Source: Candidatus Latescibacterota bacterium (lineage in GTDB: Bacteria > Latescibacterota > UBA2968). From it: a stretch of 58,561 nucleotides of DNA. Positions 25,032 to 32,686 of the stretch are shown one piece after another. The notes beneath the pieces are model-generated. The model was not told where the DNA came from and did not search any database. It saw nothing but the letters and a program-made list of their open reading frames with translations. Within the stretch, counting starts at the first letter, position 1, and each line of letters begins with the position of its first letter. The translations under genes were made by a program, and so were the position numbers. The DNA is taken from positions 23,728 to 82,288 of the forward strand of contig JAGWBW010000040.1 of the NCBI GenBank assembly GCA_021295695.1, given 5' to 3'.

Positions 25032-25060
25032 TTGACATATTATTTTAGAACGCCTAATTT
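25032..25060 (+). promoter_or_regulatory. Sigma-70 promoter upstream of a disrupted gene
   Basis: TTGACA (25032-25037), 17 bp, TAATTT (25055-25060). It reads toward the MITE-like insertion and the DUF4238-like stub at 25307, so it may be the orphaned promoter of that gene. Confidence 0.55.
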
Positions 25061-25123
25061 CTCAACAACTTAACTGTATTCAATTAATCCTTGGGGATTT
25101 ATTTGGGGCTATTATACATAAAA

Positions 25124-25276
25124 ACGTCATGTGTGACTTTGAAATAATGGTGAAGAAAACAAGCAATCAGTGGTCAGCAGTCAGAAAAACAAGGATTTTA
25201 GAATCCAGTGGTTTTGACTTTCTTATATCTGTTTATCGGTATTACTATATGGCGGTTTTGAAGTCACACATCACGT
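25124..25276 (+). mobile_element. MITE-like element, 153 bp, with 21-bp inverted repeats and 8-bp target duplication
   Basis: The ends are inverted repeats: left ACGTCATGTGTGACTT, right (reverse complement) ACGTGATGTGTGACTT, with 18 of 21 bases matching overall. The element is bounded by the direct repeat ACATAAAA at 25116-25123 and 25277-25284. It is too short for a transposase. The open frame across it (25129-25365) has no recognisable features and I do not call it a gene. The mobilising family is not identified; 8-bp duplications are made by several insertion sequence families. Confidence 0.75.
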
Positions 25277-25306
25277 ACATAAAAATAACTATTAGTGGGG
25301 TATTAT

Positions 25307-25357
25307 ATGTCCAAAAAGAAAAAACAGCACTATGTTCCTATTGTTCCCTGTCGTTAA
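25307..25357 (+). pseudogene. 5' stub of a DUF4238-like gene
   Basis: ATG preceded by GTGGGG opens MSKKKKQHYVPIVPCR and then a stop. MSKKKKQHYVP is the typical N-terminus of DUF4238 proteins, which normally continue for 250-350 residues with a KFYLRxF segment. Nothing resembling the rest is found before the IS607 remnant, so this appears to be a truncated gene. It could be chance, since only about 11 residues match. Confidence 0.45.
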
Positions 25358-25523
25358 CTCTTTAGGATACTATACCATATCTAATCTCTTAAGTTTAATT
25401 GATCAGAGTTCCTGTAACATAAAGTCCATGCTAAAAACTTATCCCCCCGCTACATTTCGATTCGTGTTCCTTAGCATGACACCACACCCTTCTCCCCAGC
25501 GTTTCCCTAAACAGTCTGTTATT

Positions 25524-25907
25524 CATCAATAAGACGACTTGGATAGTCAAGTTGCACATCCAAAAAGATATCCCGATGCTGAAATCATCAAAGACATTAG
25601 TAGTGGACTCAACGACAAGTGAAAATTACTTAAAGCCTTATTGGAATGTCTCCACAAAGGCGATAAACTCCGCATTGTGGTTGCCCACAAAGACCGCCTT
25701 ACAAGATTCGACACAGACATTATCCGCTTCTTGCTCGAACAAAATAGTGGCGAACTCGTGGTTTTCAACGATTATTTACCGCAGAGTTCACAAGAAGAAT
25801 TTGTCGCCGATGTTCTCACAATCCTTACTGTCTTCACTACAGACGTCAATGGGTTACAGTGATACCGTAACCAAATCGCGGAAGATAAGAGTATTTTTGA
25901 GAGTTGA
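25524..25907 (+). pseudogene. IS607-type serine recombinase TnpA, degraded
   Basis: In one frame the sequence reads DDLDSQVAHPKRYPDAEII, then KDISSGLNDK, a TGA at 25620, LRIVVAHKDRLTRFDTDII, GELVVFNDY, EEFVADVLTILTVFTTDVNG, a second TGA at 25860, then YRNQIAEDKSIFES and the stop at 25905. This is the C-terminal two thirds of the IS607 resolvase. The N-terminal MerR-like HTH and the catalytic-serine segment (normally ARVSS before QKDDL) are absent or scrambled (SVIHQ then TAA). The recombinase cannot be made. It overlaps the start of tnpB. Confidence 0.85.
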
Positions 25908-26982
25908 ACAACGCGCAATTTTTCGGCAATGGGTGGGCACAGCCAGATATGTCTATAATCGCACTGTGGAATATCTAAAGCAACCAGATATGACCACAAA
26001 TTGGTATCGCGTTAAGAAATCTATTCTTCCCGACTTACCTGACTGGGCTAAATCTGTGCCGTATCAAATCAAGTCTATTGCGGTGCGTGATGCCTGCAAG
26101 GCTGTAAAAGCTGCGAAGTTAAAGTGCCTGAAAGGTGATGGTTTTCAAAAAGTCAGTTTTCGGTCACGCAGACAACCTATCCAATCTATATATATTCCGA
26201 AATCCGCAATAAATCAGAAAGGCGTTTATCACACAAAACTAGGTGCGATTCACTATTTTGAATCGTTACCTAAAGCATTTGGGGATAGTCGGTTGGTACG
26301 CCACAACGGTCGCTACTACCTAACTGTTTCCTATAAAGTACAACTGCACATTGGTGAGAATCAAGCCCGTGTTGTTGCGCTTGATCCTGGTATCCGTTGT
26401 TTTCAAACGTTTTATTCTGAAAACAGTTGTGGCTTCTTAGGCAAATACGATATAGGCCGTATTCAACGGCTGTGCCAACATCTTGACGATTTGATTGCAA
26501 GGTCAGCAAAAGTGTCAGCAAAGCAGCGACATAGGATGCAAAAAGCTTGTAACCGTATGCGCCACAAAATTCGCGATTTGGTGGATGAGCTACACCATAA
26601 GGTTGCACTATTCCTTGTCCAAAATTTCGATGTCATCTTATTGCCGACCTTTGAAAGTTCACAGATGGTCAAGCAGGGCAGGCGTAAGTTGCGAAGTAAG
26701 TCTGTTCGTCAAATGCTATCTTGGGCGCATTATCGTTTTAAAGTGTTCTTAAAACACAAAGCCTTCGAGTATGGTAAGGTCGTATTAGATGTCTGTGAAG
26801 CCTATACATCCAAAACCGTAAGTTGGACAGGCGAAGTCATTGACAGATTGGGTGGTGCAAAAACGATAATAGGAAACGACGGAAAAACAATGGATCGAGA
26901 TATCAATGGCGCACGCGGAATATTTCTGCGTGCTTTGGCAGATACGCCCGCGTTACAGAAAGCCTGTAATGTGCATTGTTAA
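25849..26982 (+). CDS. tnpB: TnpB, RNA-guided nuclease-like protein of an IS607-type element
   Basis: A 377-residue TnpB starting with ATG at 25849 inside the 3' end of tnpA. The three RuvC acidic positions are visible: ALDPGIR (D near 177), LLPTFESSQM (E near 269) and DRDINGARG (D near 351). The four-cysteine zinc finger normally between the second and third motifs is replaced by YTSKTVSWTGEVIDRLGG, with no CxxC pairs. TnpB proteins cut DNA using an RNA made from the element's right end. The frame is intact although its partner recombinase is dead. Codon use is more AT-rich than in neighbouring genes. Confidence 0.88.
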   Translation: MGYSDTVTKSRKIRVFLRVEQRAIFRQWVGTARYVYNRTVEYLKQPDMTTNWYRVKKSILPDLPDWAKSVPYQIKSIAVRDACKAVKAAKLKCLKGDGFQKVSFRSRRQPIQSIYIPKSAINQKGVYHTKLGAIHYFESLPKAFGDSRLVRHNGRYYLTVSYKVQLHIGENQARVVALDPGIRCFQTFYSENSCGFLGKYDIGRIQRLCQHLDDLIARSAKVSAKQRHRMQKACNRMRHKIRDLVDELHHKVALFLVQNFDVILLPTFESSQMVKQGRRKLRSKSVRQMLSWAHYRFKVFLKHKAFEYGKVVLDVCEAYTSKTVSWTGEVIDRLGGAKTIIGNDGKTMDRDINGARGIFLRALADTPALQKACNVHC

Positions 26983-27013
26983 TGCTTATGGATTTTTGTA
27001 AGCATTATTAACA
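26977..27013 (+). repeat. Imperfect palindrome at the 3' end of tnpB
   Basis: TGTTAATGCTTA (26977-26988, containing the tnpB stop) pairs with TAAGCATTATTAACA (26999-27013), with a 3-nt bulge and a 10-nt loop. It is where the right end of the element and the 3' part of a guide RNA would be expected. It is followed by A6, not T, so it is not a plus-strand terminator. Confidence 0.6.
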
Positions 27014-27033
27014 AAAAAGTATCGGGACGATGC

Positions 27034-27591
27034 ATGCTTGAACAAACACCCCCCTTCGTTTTTGAGACGCCTACGGGCATTCTGAGTGGGCGCGATCGAG
27101 GTGAAGTCCTGCTCAATCAGCTTATGGCATTTATGCAAACAGCCGATGATGATGCGGTTACGCCTCTCGACTTTACCAATGTCTCGTTTATCGATATTTC
27201 CTGTGCCGACGAGTTGCTCTGCAAACTCCTCATGCGTATTGGCAGTGGAGAGCTTGGCAATCGTTTTACCTTTATCCAAAATGCCAATGATTCCGTGCGC
27301 GAGACCTTCGAGGCCGTGCTCAAATTGCGCGATCTGGCCGCGCTTTTCAGAGATGACGAAGGCGATATTCAGGTGCTGGGTGTGCTCAAAACGCCCATTC
27401 GGGAAGCTCTCGACGTTGTACTGATTCGAAAAAAAGGTACGTCTTCCGAGTTTGCCCACGCGCTGCACAAAAATATCAATATCGCATGCAATCGGCTCAA
27501 TGCCCTTCAAAAAATGGGCCTCGTGTGCCGTGTGCGCGATGGCAGTGTACCCGGCGGTGGTCGGCAATTCTTTTATGAATCAATTGTGTAG
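27034..27591 (+). CDS. STAS-like (DUF4325-type) protein with C-terminal winged helix
   Basis: A 185-residue protein. Residues ~40-100 form a STAS-like module: VTPLDFTNVSFIDISCADELL, then FTFIQNANDSVRETFEAVL. Residues ~125-180 look like a winged helix (AHALHKNINIACNRLNALQK, then MGLVCRVRDGSVPGGGRQFF). This combination suggests a regulator or an adaptor that binds DNA. It is the first gene of a co-directional run with a 27-nt gap to nurA-like. The ATG is preceded only by a weak GGGAC, 50 bp after tnpB, so its promoter may lie in or before the IS607 remnant. Confidence 0.7.
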   Translation: MLEQTPPFVFETPTGILSGRDRGEVLLNQLMAFMQTADDDAVTPLDFTNVSFIDISCADELLCKLLMRIGSGELGNRFTFIQNANDSVRETFEAVLKLRDLAALFRDDEGDIQVLGVLKTPIREALDVVLIRKKGTSSEFAHALHKNINIACNRLNALQKMGLVCRVRDGSVPGGGRQFFYESIV

Positions 27592-27618
27592 CCAAGAGCC
27601 ACCTCACTGGAGCCTTTT

Positions 27619-28839
27619 ATGCTCGATTACGGTTTGCTCAAACGCCAGATTGACCAGATGGCGGTTGATGCCAGTACTTTGCAAGACGACTTTTTTGCCC
27701 GTATTGATCTGGCGTGTTCCGAAATGGATCGCTGGGAAGATGCCTGGGAAACCCTGGGTATTAAAATTGCGCGCAGCCGCACTTCCTGGCTGGTTGCCCA
27801 ACTCGGCGGGTCGATTACCGAGGCATGTCCAAGACCCGACCGCCCCAAAGAACTCACCGTTATTGCCGCCGATGGGTCTCAGATATTCCCCGACAGGCAC
27901 GAAATCGCCAATTGTTTTCTAATCAATATTGGCTATGTCGTCATTCATTACGGCACTGGAGAACGCCCGGTGTTAAACAGCGAACCAACGCTTTTTTACG
28001 ATGAAGACGACCTCTATCAGGAATGGGCGGGCAAGCGTAGCCCTATCACCCGCGAAGTCGTTGGCGTGCGGCGCAATGCCATGGAACTCGAAAAGGTCGT
28101 CGCCCTCTCTGCCCAGGCGCACGCAGAAGGTCGAACCTGTGTCGGGCTGACCGATGGAACCCTGATTTTGTGGATGCTCGAAGGCAAACCTTACGATTTC
28201 CGCCGCGAAACGCTTCAGACCACGCTCGCCGGTTTGGAGCGTCTGCGCGAGCTCCGCGTTCCCATTGCAGGGTATATTTCAGATCCCGGCAGTGCCGATG
28301 TGCTCAATGCCCTGCGCGTGGGCCTCTGTCCCGAACAGCCCCCCAACTGCGACAAGTGTCCTTGGAAAGCTGCCGAGGCACAGCATCTTCTCGATCTTGA
28401 TGGCGATTCTGAACCGCCTGCACCCATTCCCTGTGAACCCATTGCTGGCGTTACCGACGATATGCTGTATGCCCGCAAACTCAAACGCGGCGAGCGCAGT
28501 GGCGTTTATTGCAGCGCATCTAAAATTCTCGAGGACTACGGTCCCCACCGCATCTGTTTTTTTTACGTACACACGGGTTGGGAAATTGGGCGCGTCGAAA
28601 TTCCCGAATGGGTTGCCAAAGATCGAGAGCTGCTCGATCTCGTACACACCGCGATTGTCGATCAGGTCGATAAGGGGCGCGGATATCCCGTCGTCTTATC
28701 CGAATCACACGAACGCGCCATTGTGCGCGGAGCTGACCGCGACATATTTTTTAAGTTCTTAAAAGACTCTTTTGTCAAAAACAACATCAAAACCGAACAG
28801 TCGCTCAAACAACTAAAAAAAATGGCTGCATCAGTGTAG
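27619..28839 (+). CDS. nurA: NurA domain nuclease
   Basis: A 406-residue protein of the NurA family, a 5'-3' nuclease that works with the HerA translocase on DNA ends. The core strand VIAADGSQIFPDRHE (catalytic Asp near residue 84) and the following VVIHYGTGERPVLNSEP and LTDGTLILWML (second Asp) fit the NurA RNase H-like fold. The late segments ICFFYVHTGWEIGRVEIPEW and DKGRGYPVVLSESHERAIV, with its His, are also expected. A four-cysteine insert (CPEQPPNCDKC near 235-245) is present. GGAG lies six bases before the ATG. HerA is encoded five genes downstream (29976). Confidence 0.85.
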   Translation: MLDYGLLKRQIDQMAVDASTLQDDFFARIDLACSEMDRWEDAWETLGIKIARSRTSWLVAQLGGSITEACPRPDRPKELTVIAADGSQIFPDRHEIANCFLINIGYVVIHYGTGERPVLNSEPTLFYDEDDLYQEWAGKRSPITREVVGVRRNAMELEKVVALSAQAHAEGRTCVGLTDGTLILWMLEGKPYDFRRETLQTTLAGLERLRELRVPIAGYISDPGSADVLNALRVGLCPEQPPNCDKCPWKAAEAQHLLDLDGDSEPPAPIPCEPIAGVTDDMLYARKLKRGERSGVYCSASKILEDYGPHRICFFYVHTGWEIGRVEIPEWVAKDRELLDLVHTAIVDQVDKGRGYPVVLSESHERAIVRGADRDIFFKFLKDSFVKNNIKTEQSLKQLKKMAASV

Positions 28840-28853
28840 CGAAGGGTATCATC

Positions 28854-29126
28854 ATGGCGGCTCAATTTATTCTCACGGATTATATTAACGATCTTATGGC
28901 GCAAGCCGAATACGACAAACTTGAAGATGGTACATTCGGTGGACGTATTCCCGTATGCAAGGGTGTGGTGGCGTTTGCCAATTCGCTTCGCGATTGTGAA
29001 TCGGAACTTCATTCTATACTTGAAGATTGGATTTTTGTGGGTATTAAACTTGGACATAGACTTCCCGTAATTAATGATATTGACTTAAACAAGGTGCCCA
29101 TGCATGAATCGTTGGACACCGTGTAA
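28854..29126 (+). CDS. hicB: HicB-like antitoxin
   Basis: A 90-residue protein with the partial RNase H-like HicB fold: FILTDYINDLMAQAEYDKLE, then GTFGGRIPVCKGVVAFANS, then LEDWIFVGIKLGHRLPVI. HicB neutralises HicA and usually represses the operon. It starts 14 nt after nurA and overlaps hicA by 23 nt. The order antitoxin-toxin is the reverse of the classical hicAB order but is common for this subgroup. No separate DNA-binding domain is visible in this short form. Confidence 0.8.
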   Translation: MAAQFILTDYINDLMAQAEYDKLEDGTFGGRIPVCKGVVAFANSLRDCESELHSILEDWIFVGIKLGHRLPVINDIDLNKVPMHESLDTV

Positions 29127-29337
29127 ACGTCGCGATTTTATTCGTCGGCTTCGCAAACTCGGATTTGAGGGTCCCTATTCGGGTACACGTCACCAGTTTA
29201 TGACCTATCAAAATCACCGATTGTCCATCCCGTCCAATTCTGAATACTCTGTTCCACAATTGAGGTTTATGGTCCGAGAAATTGGAGCGATTCTTGAACG
29301 CGAAATCACAATGTCAGATTGGTATGCCCTTTTATGA
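29104..29337 (+). CDS. hicA: HicA-like mRNA interferase toxin
   Basis: A 77-residue protein with the HicA double-stranded RNA-binding fold: KRRDFIRRLRKLGFEGPYSGTRH, with the catalytic His at residue 30, then LSIPSN and VPQLRFMVREIGAI. HicA toxins cleave mRNA during translation. The open frame and catalytic His are intact, so it should be active. The start overlaps hicB, and it lies 12 nt before the HAS-barrel-like gene. Confidence 0.82.
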   Translation: MNRWTPCKRRDFIRRLRKLGFEGPYSGTRHQFMTYQNHRLSIPSNSEYSVPQLRFMVREIGAILEREITMSDWYALL

Positions 29338-29349
29338 TAGAGGTTCCGC

Positions 29350-29946
29350 ATGGCACTCACACAACTTGATATCAGCACTGAATATATTGGCGAAATTGTC
29401 GAAAGCTCTACTTCGCAATTTACTTCTGAAAGCCGAGAGCTAAATGGCGCGCCGCCATTCGGCTCCTTTGTCAAGACCCTTGGCGCATTGCCTGTATATG
29501 GTCTGGTTTTCAATGTGTGTACGCACTCTATTGAACCCAACCGACGCGCCACGGCGTATGGGCTTACCGAACAAGAATTGCGCGAAGAGCAGCCGCAAAT
29601 TTTTGAACTTCTCAAAACCGAATTTGAAGCTGTTATTATTGGCTATGGCGATGACCGCGGTCCGCAACAGGTTTTGCCCCCGCAACCGCCCGGTATTCAC
29701 AGCTTTGTTTTTCCATGTACCGAGTCCGAAATTAAAGCCCTGACCAATAGCGGGGATTTTCTCCGCAGCATTTTATGTGGTAACCGCCTGCCCGCCGACG
29801 ATCTCATCATCGCCTCGGTGCGAAATGCCTGGGCAGCCCGCGCTTCGGATATGCCCTATCTGGTGAGTATTGGCAAAGACCTGTGTCGCCTTATCCGCGA
29901 CGACTATGACCGGCTGAGTTCTATTATGCGGCGGATTTCGCAATAA
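29350..29946 (+). CDS. HAS-barrel-like protein associated with HerA
   Basis: A 198-residue protein. It has an N-terminal beta region (YIGEIVESSTSQF, PPFGSFVKTLGALPVYGLVFNV), a central ELREEQPQIFELLKTEF segment and VLPPQPPGIHSFVFPC. A helical C-terminus follows (DDLIIASVRNAWAARAS, LCRLIRDDYDRLSSIMRRI). From memory, proteins with the same GSxVK...QPQIFxLLKTEF...LPPxPPxIH pattern are encoded next to HerA-like ATPases in cyanobacteria. The name HAS-barrel (HerA-ATP synthase barrel) for the N-terminus is inference. It could recruit or regulate the HerA motor. Confidence 0.55.
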   Translation: MALTQLDISTEYIGEIVESSTSQFTSESRELNGAPPFGSFVKTLGALPVYGLVFNVCTHSIEPNRRATAYGLTEQELREEQPQIFELLKTEFEAVIIGYGDDRGPQQVLPPQPPGIHSFVFPCTESEIKALTNSGDFLRSILCGNRLPADDLIIASVRNAWAARASDMPYLVSIGKDLCRLIRDDYDRLSSIMRRISQ

Positions 29947-29975
29947 GTGTGAAGAAAGGCTGAAAGCTATCTTTT

Positions 29976-31649
29976 ATGAATGATCTCTGGAATAATCTAA
30001 ACGGTTCGCCCAATATTCAGGATGGCGGCGAAATAGGCGTTGTCACGCAGGGGTCTTTGACCGAGGGTGTTGAGATGAAGCTCAACCCCGACCGCAGCGT
30101 AGAAGACGTCAAAGCCGGCAAATTTGTGGTTATTGAGGGCTATAAAAATCAGTTTTTCTCCATGATTACCGACCTGAGTTTGGATGCCACCAATCCCGAA
30201 ATTTTGCTTTATCCGCCGCGCGAGAGCGACCAGTTGTTGCACAGTGTTCTCAATGGGGCCAGCACCTATGTCACCGTTGCACTGCGCCCCATGCTCATGC
30301 TGGAACAGGGCGAAGAAGTTGTCGATGATCCGCGTCCTGTGAAAACTATTCCCAGTCATTTTTCCAAAGTTGTTGATGCCGAAGAAGAGGATGTATCGCG
30401 CGTTTTTGGCAGCGAAGAAAAAGACGACCGGTTTTTCAATATGGGCACACCGCTGGACATGGATACGCCGGTGTGTATCAATCTCAATCGCTTTGTCGAG
30501 CGCAGCAATGGCATTTTTGGCAAAACCGGCACGGGAAAATCTTTTCTCACGCGCCTGGTGTTGTGTGGTCTGATTAAAAACAAGAAAGCCGTCAATCTCA
30601 TTTTTGATATGCACAATGAATACGGTTTTCGCGCTATGAAAGAGGGCGGTCAAGGAAATAGCTTTGTCAAGGGTCTCAAACAACTTTTTGGGAATCAGGT
30701 CGCCCTATTTTCCCTCGACCCCGAATCGTCTCGACAGCGCGGTATTCAACCCGATCACGAAGTGTACATTACCTACGATCAGATCGCCGTTGAAGATGTT
30801 ATTGCGTTGCAAGACGAACTGCAACTCAATCCTACTGCCTCTGAATCTGCCTATCTGGTTTACGCGATGTACAAAAACCGCTGGCTGCGCCAATTACTCT
30901 CTCTTGACGGTCCCGATGTCGAGCAGTTTGCCGAGGATATTGGTGCAAATAAAAGCTCGCTTTCCGCGTTGCACCGCAAACTTAAACGCATTGAAAGTTT
31001 TCCCTTTATGGTCAATAGTCTGAATGGTGCCGATGCGGTCGATACAATGATGGACTACATCGACCGCGGTATTCACATTGTGCTCGAATTTGGTCGGCAA
31101 ACCAGTATGCTCGCCTATTTGCTCGTGGCGAATATTCTCTCGCGTCGTATTCACGAACAATACGTCACAAAAAGCGAAAAATTTTACGCCTCGCAAAATC
31201 CCGAAGATCAGCCCCGGCACCTGGTCATCACTATTGAAGAAGCCCACAAGTTTCTCAACCCCGCGACAGCGCGGCAAACCATTTTTGGCACGATTGCCAG
31301 GGAAATGCGTAAATACTACGTCTCGCTCCTCGTAGTTGATCAACGCCCCTCGGGTATTGACGAAGAAGTGCTTTCACAACTCGGCACAAAAATCACGGCT
31401 TTGCTCAATGACGAAAAAGACATCCAGGGGGTGCTCACAGGGGTATCCAATGCCGCTGGCTTGCGCAGTGTTCTGGCCAGTCTCGATTCCAAACAGCAAG
31501 CCCTTGTGTTTGGGCATGCAGTCCCCATGCCCGTGGTTATCAAAACGCGCGATTACGATGAGATTTTTTACAAAGCAATGGGCGATTTATCCGATGAAGA
31601 GAGAATGGAAAAGGCCGAAGCCGCTTCAGCTGCTATCTTTGGCGATTAA
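29976..31649 (+). CDS. herA: HerA-like hexameric DNA translocase ATPase
   Basis: A 557-residue FtsK/HerA-type ATPase. The N-terminal ~150 residues are beta-rich and fit a HAS barrel. Walker A is FGKTGTGKSFLTR (about 181-193), Walker B is LVITIEEAHKFLNP (about 414-427), and the later VVDQRPSGIDEEVLSQLGTKI carries the arginine expected at the inter-subunit site. HerA translocates DNA and feeds NurA in DNA-end processing; HerA paralogues also occur in anti-phage systems. It is two bases upstream of the glycosyltransferase. The RBS is weak. Confidence 0.9.
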   Translation: MNDLWNNLNGSPNIQDGGEIGVVTQGSLTEGVEMKLNPDRSVEDVKAGKFVVIEGYKNQFFSMITDLSLDATNPEILLYPPRESDQLLHSVLNGASTYVTVALRPMLMLEQGEEVVDDPRPVKTIPSHFSKVVDAEEEDVSRVFGSEEKDDRFFNMGTPLDMDTPVCINLNRFVERSNGIFGKTGTGKSFLTRLVLCGLIKNKKAVNLIFDMHNEYGFRAMKEGGQGNSFVKGLKQLFGNQVALFSLDPESSRQRGIQPDHEVYITYDQIAVEDVIALQDELQLNPTASESAYLVYAMYKNRWLRQLLSLDGPDVEQFAEDIGANKSSLSALHRKLKRIESFPFMVNSLNGADAVDTMMDYIDRGIHIVLEFGRQTSMLAYLLVANILSRRIHEQYVTKSEKFYASQNPEDQPRHLVITIEEAHKFLNPATARQTIFGTIAREMRKYYVSLLVVDQRPSGIDEEVLSQLGTKITALLNDEKDIQGVLTGVSNAAGLRSVLASLDSKQQALVFGHAVPMPVVIKTRDYDEIFYKAMGDLSDEERMEKAEAASAAIFGD

Positions 31650-31651
31650 AA

Positions 31652-32650
31652 ATGAAACTAATTGTCCAGATTCCCTGCCTCAACGAAGAAGAAACCCTGC
31701 CCGATACGGTTAACGATATTCCGCGTGAAGTTCCCGGTATTGATAAAGTCGAGATTCTGGTCATTGACGATGGTTCTACGGATCGCACGTCTGAGGTCGC
31801 GCGCGAACTTGGCGTGGATCATATTGTCAAATTCCCAAAAAATCGCGGCCTGGGCCATGCATTCAAAGCGGGTTTTGACACCTGCCTCAAACGCGGTGCT
31901 GATATTATTGTCAATACCGATGGCGATAACCAGTACTATGGTCCCGATATTGCCGCGCTCGTTCAGCCCATTATCGAGAAACGCGCTCATATTGTGATTG
32001 GTGATCGGCAGACAGATGGCATCGGCCATTTTTCTTTTTTTAAGCGATGGTTACAGCGTTTGGGCAGCCGCGTCATCAGTCGCCTCGCCCATGTTGAGGT
32101 GCCCGATGTTGCCAGTGGTTTTCGCGCCTATTCTCGAGACGCCGCCCTGCATTTGTCGATGTTCACGGATTTTGATCACACCGCCGAGCACGTTGTGCAA
32201 GCGGGTCAAGACCGTCTCGCTGTCGAAACTGTGTCCATTCGCACAAATCCCAAAACGCGCGAATCGCGCCTCTTCAAAAATCCGGGCGTATTTGTTTTTA
32301 AGTCGGGCATGATTAGTCTGCGGACTTACGCACGCTACAAAGCACTTCGCATTTTTTCAGCTTTTGGTGCTGTTGTATTTGCTTTTGGCACGTTAATCGG
32401 TCTCCGATTTCTCTATTTTTTCTTTTTTACCGATGAAGGCGAGCTCCACATTCAATCGCTTATCCTCGCCGCTATTCTCTTGCTCGCTGGATTTCAGATG
32501 TTTCTCACCGGTATTGTAGCCGATCTCATCGCCACCAACCGCGCTCTTCTCGAAGATGTTTCCTCGCGTGTGCGATTTATGGAACTCGGATCAGGATTTT
32601 CAGGATTGAAGGATGAACGGGATGAAAGCGATCAAGGGTTTCAGGATTGA
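31652..32650 (+). CDS. Family 2 glycosyltransferase (DPM1-like) with C-terminal membrane segments
   Basis: A 332-residue enzyme. The GT-A domain shows VQIPCLNEEETLPDTV, the LVIDDGSTDRTSEVA motif (about 35-48), RGLGHAFKAGFD, and the metal-binding-type NTDGDNQYYGPDI (near 88-100). Two membrane spans follow (about 226-252 and 262-288). It resembles polyprenyl-phosphate mannose/glucose synthases. The last ~18 residues (from SGFSGLKDERDE) are encoded by a dispersed-type repeat that appears to have extended the gene. The start is two bases after herA, so it is in the same transcript, but its role is probably unrelated. Confidence 0.87.
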   Translation: MKLIVQIPCLNEEETLPDTVNDIPREVPGIDKVEILVIDDGSTDRTSEVARELGVDHIVKFPKNRGLGHAFKAGFDTCLKRGADIIVNTDGDNQYYGPDIAALVQPIIEKRAHIVIGDRQTDGIGHFSFFKRWLQRLGSRVISRLAHVEVPDVASGFRAYSRDAALHLSMFTDFDHTAEHVVQAGQDRLAVETVSIRTNPKTRESRLFKNPGVFVFKSGMISLRTYARYKALRIFSAFGAVVFAFGTLIGLRFLYFFFFTDEGELHIQSLILAAILLLAGFQMFLTGIVADLIATNRALLEDVSSRVRFMELGSGFSGLKDERDESDQGFQD

Positions 32651-32655
32651 AGGAT
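32590..32655 (+). repeat. TCAGGATT/GAAGGATGA dispersed-type repeat at the 3' end of the glycosyltransferase
   Basis: The words TTTCAGGATTGAAGGATGA occur twice within 60 bp (near 32606 and 32638), joined by ACGGGATGAAAGCGATC. The pattern GATCAGGATTTTCAGGATT resembles short interspersed repeats seen in several environmental genomes. Confidence 0.6.
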
Positions 32656-32686
32656 GAGATGATCGCTATAAAAATTCGGGGATTAC

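Noticed and set aside
25129-25365. A 78-codon frame through the MITE-like element
   Set aside because: It reads through both inverted repeats and past the duplication, has no RBS and no similarity.
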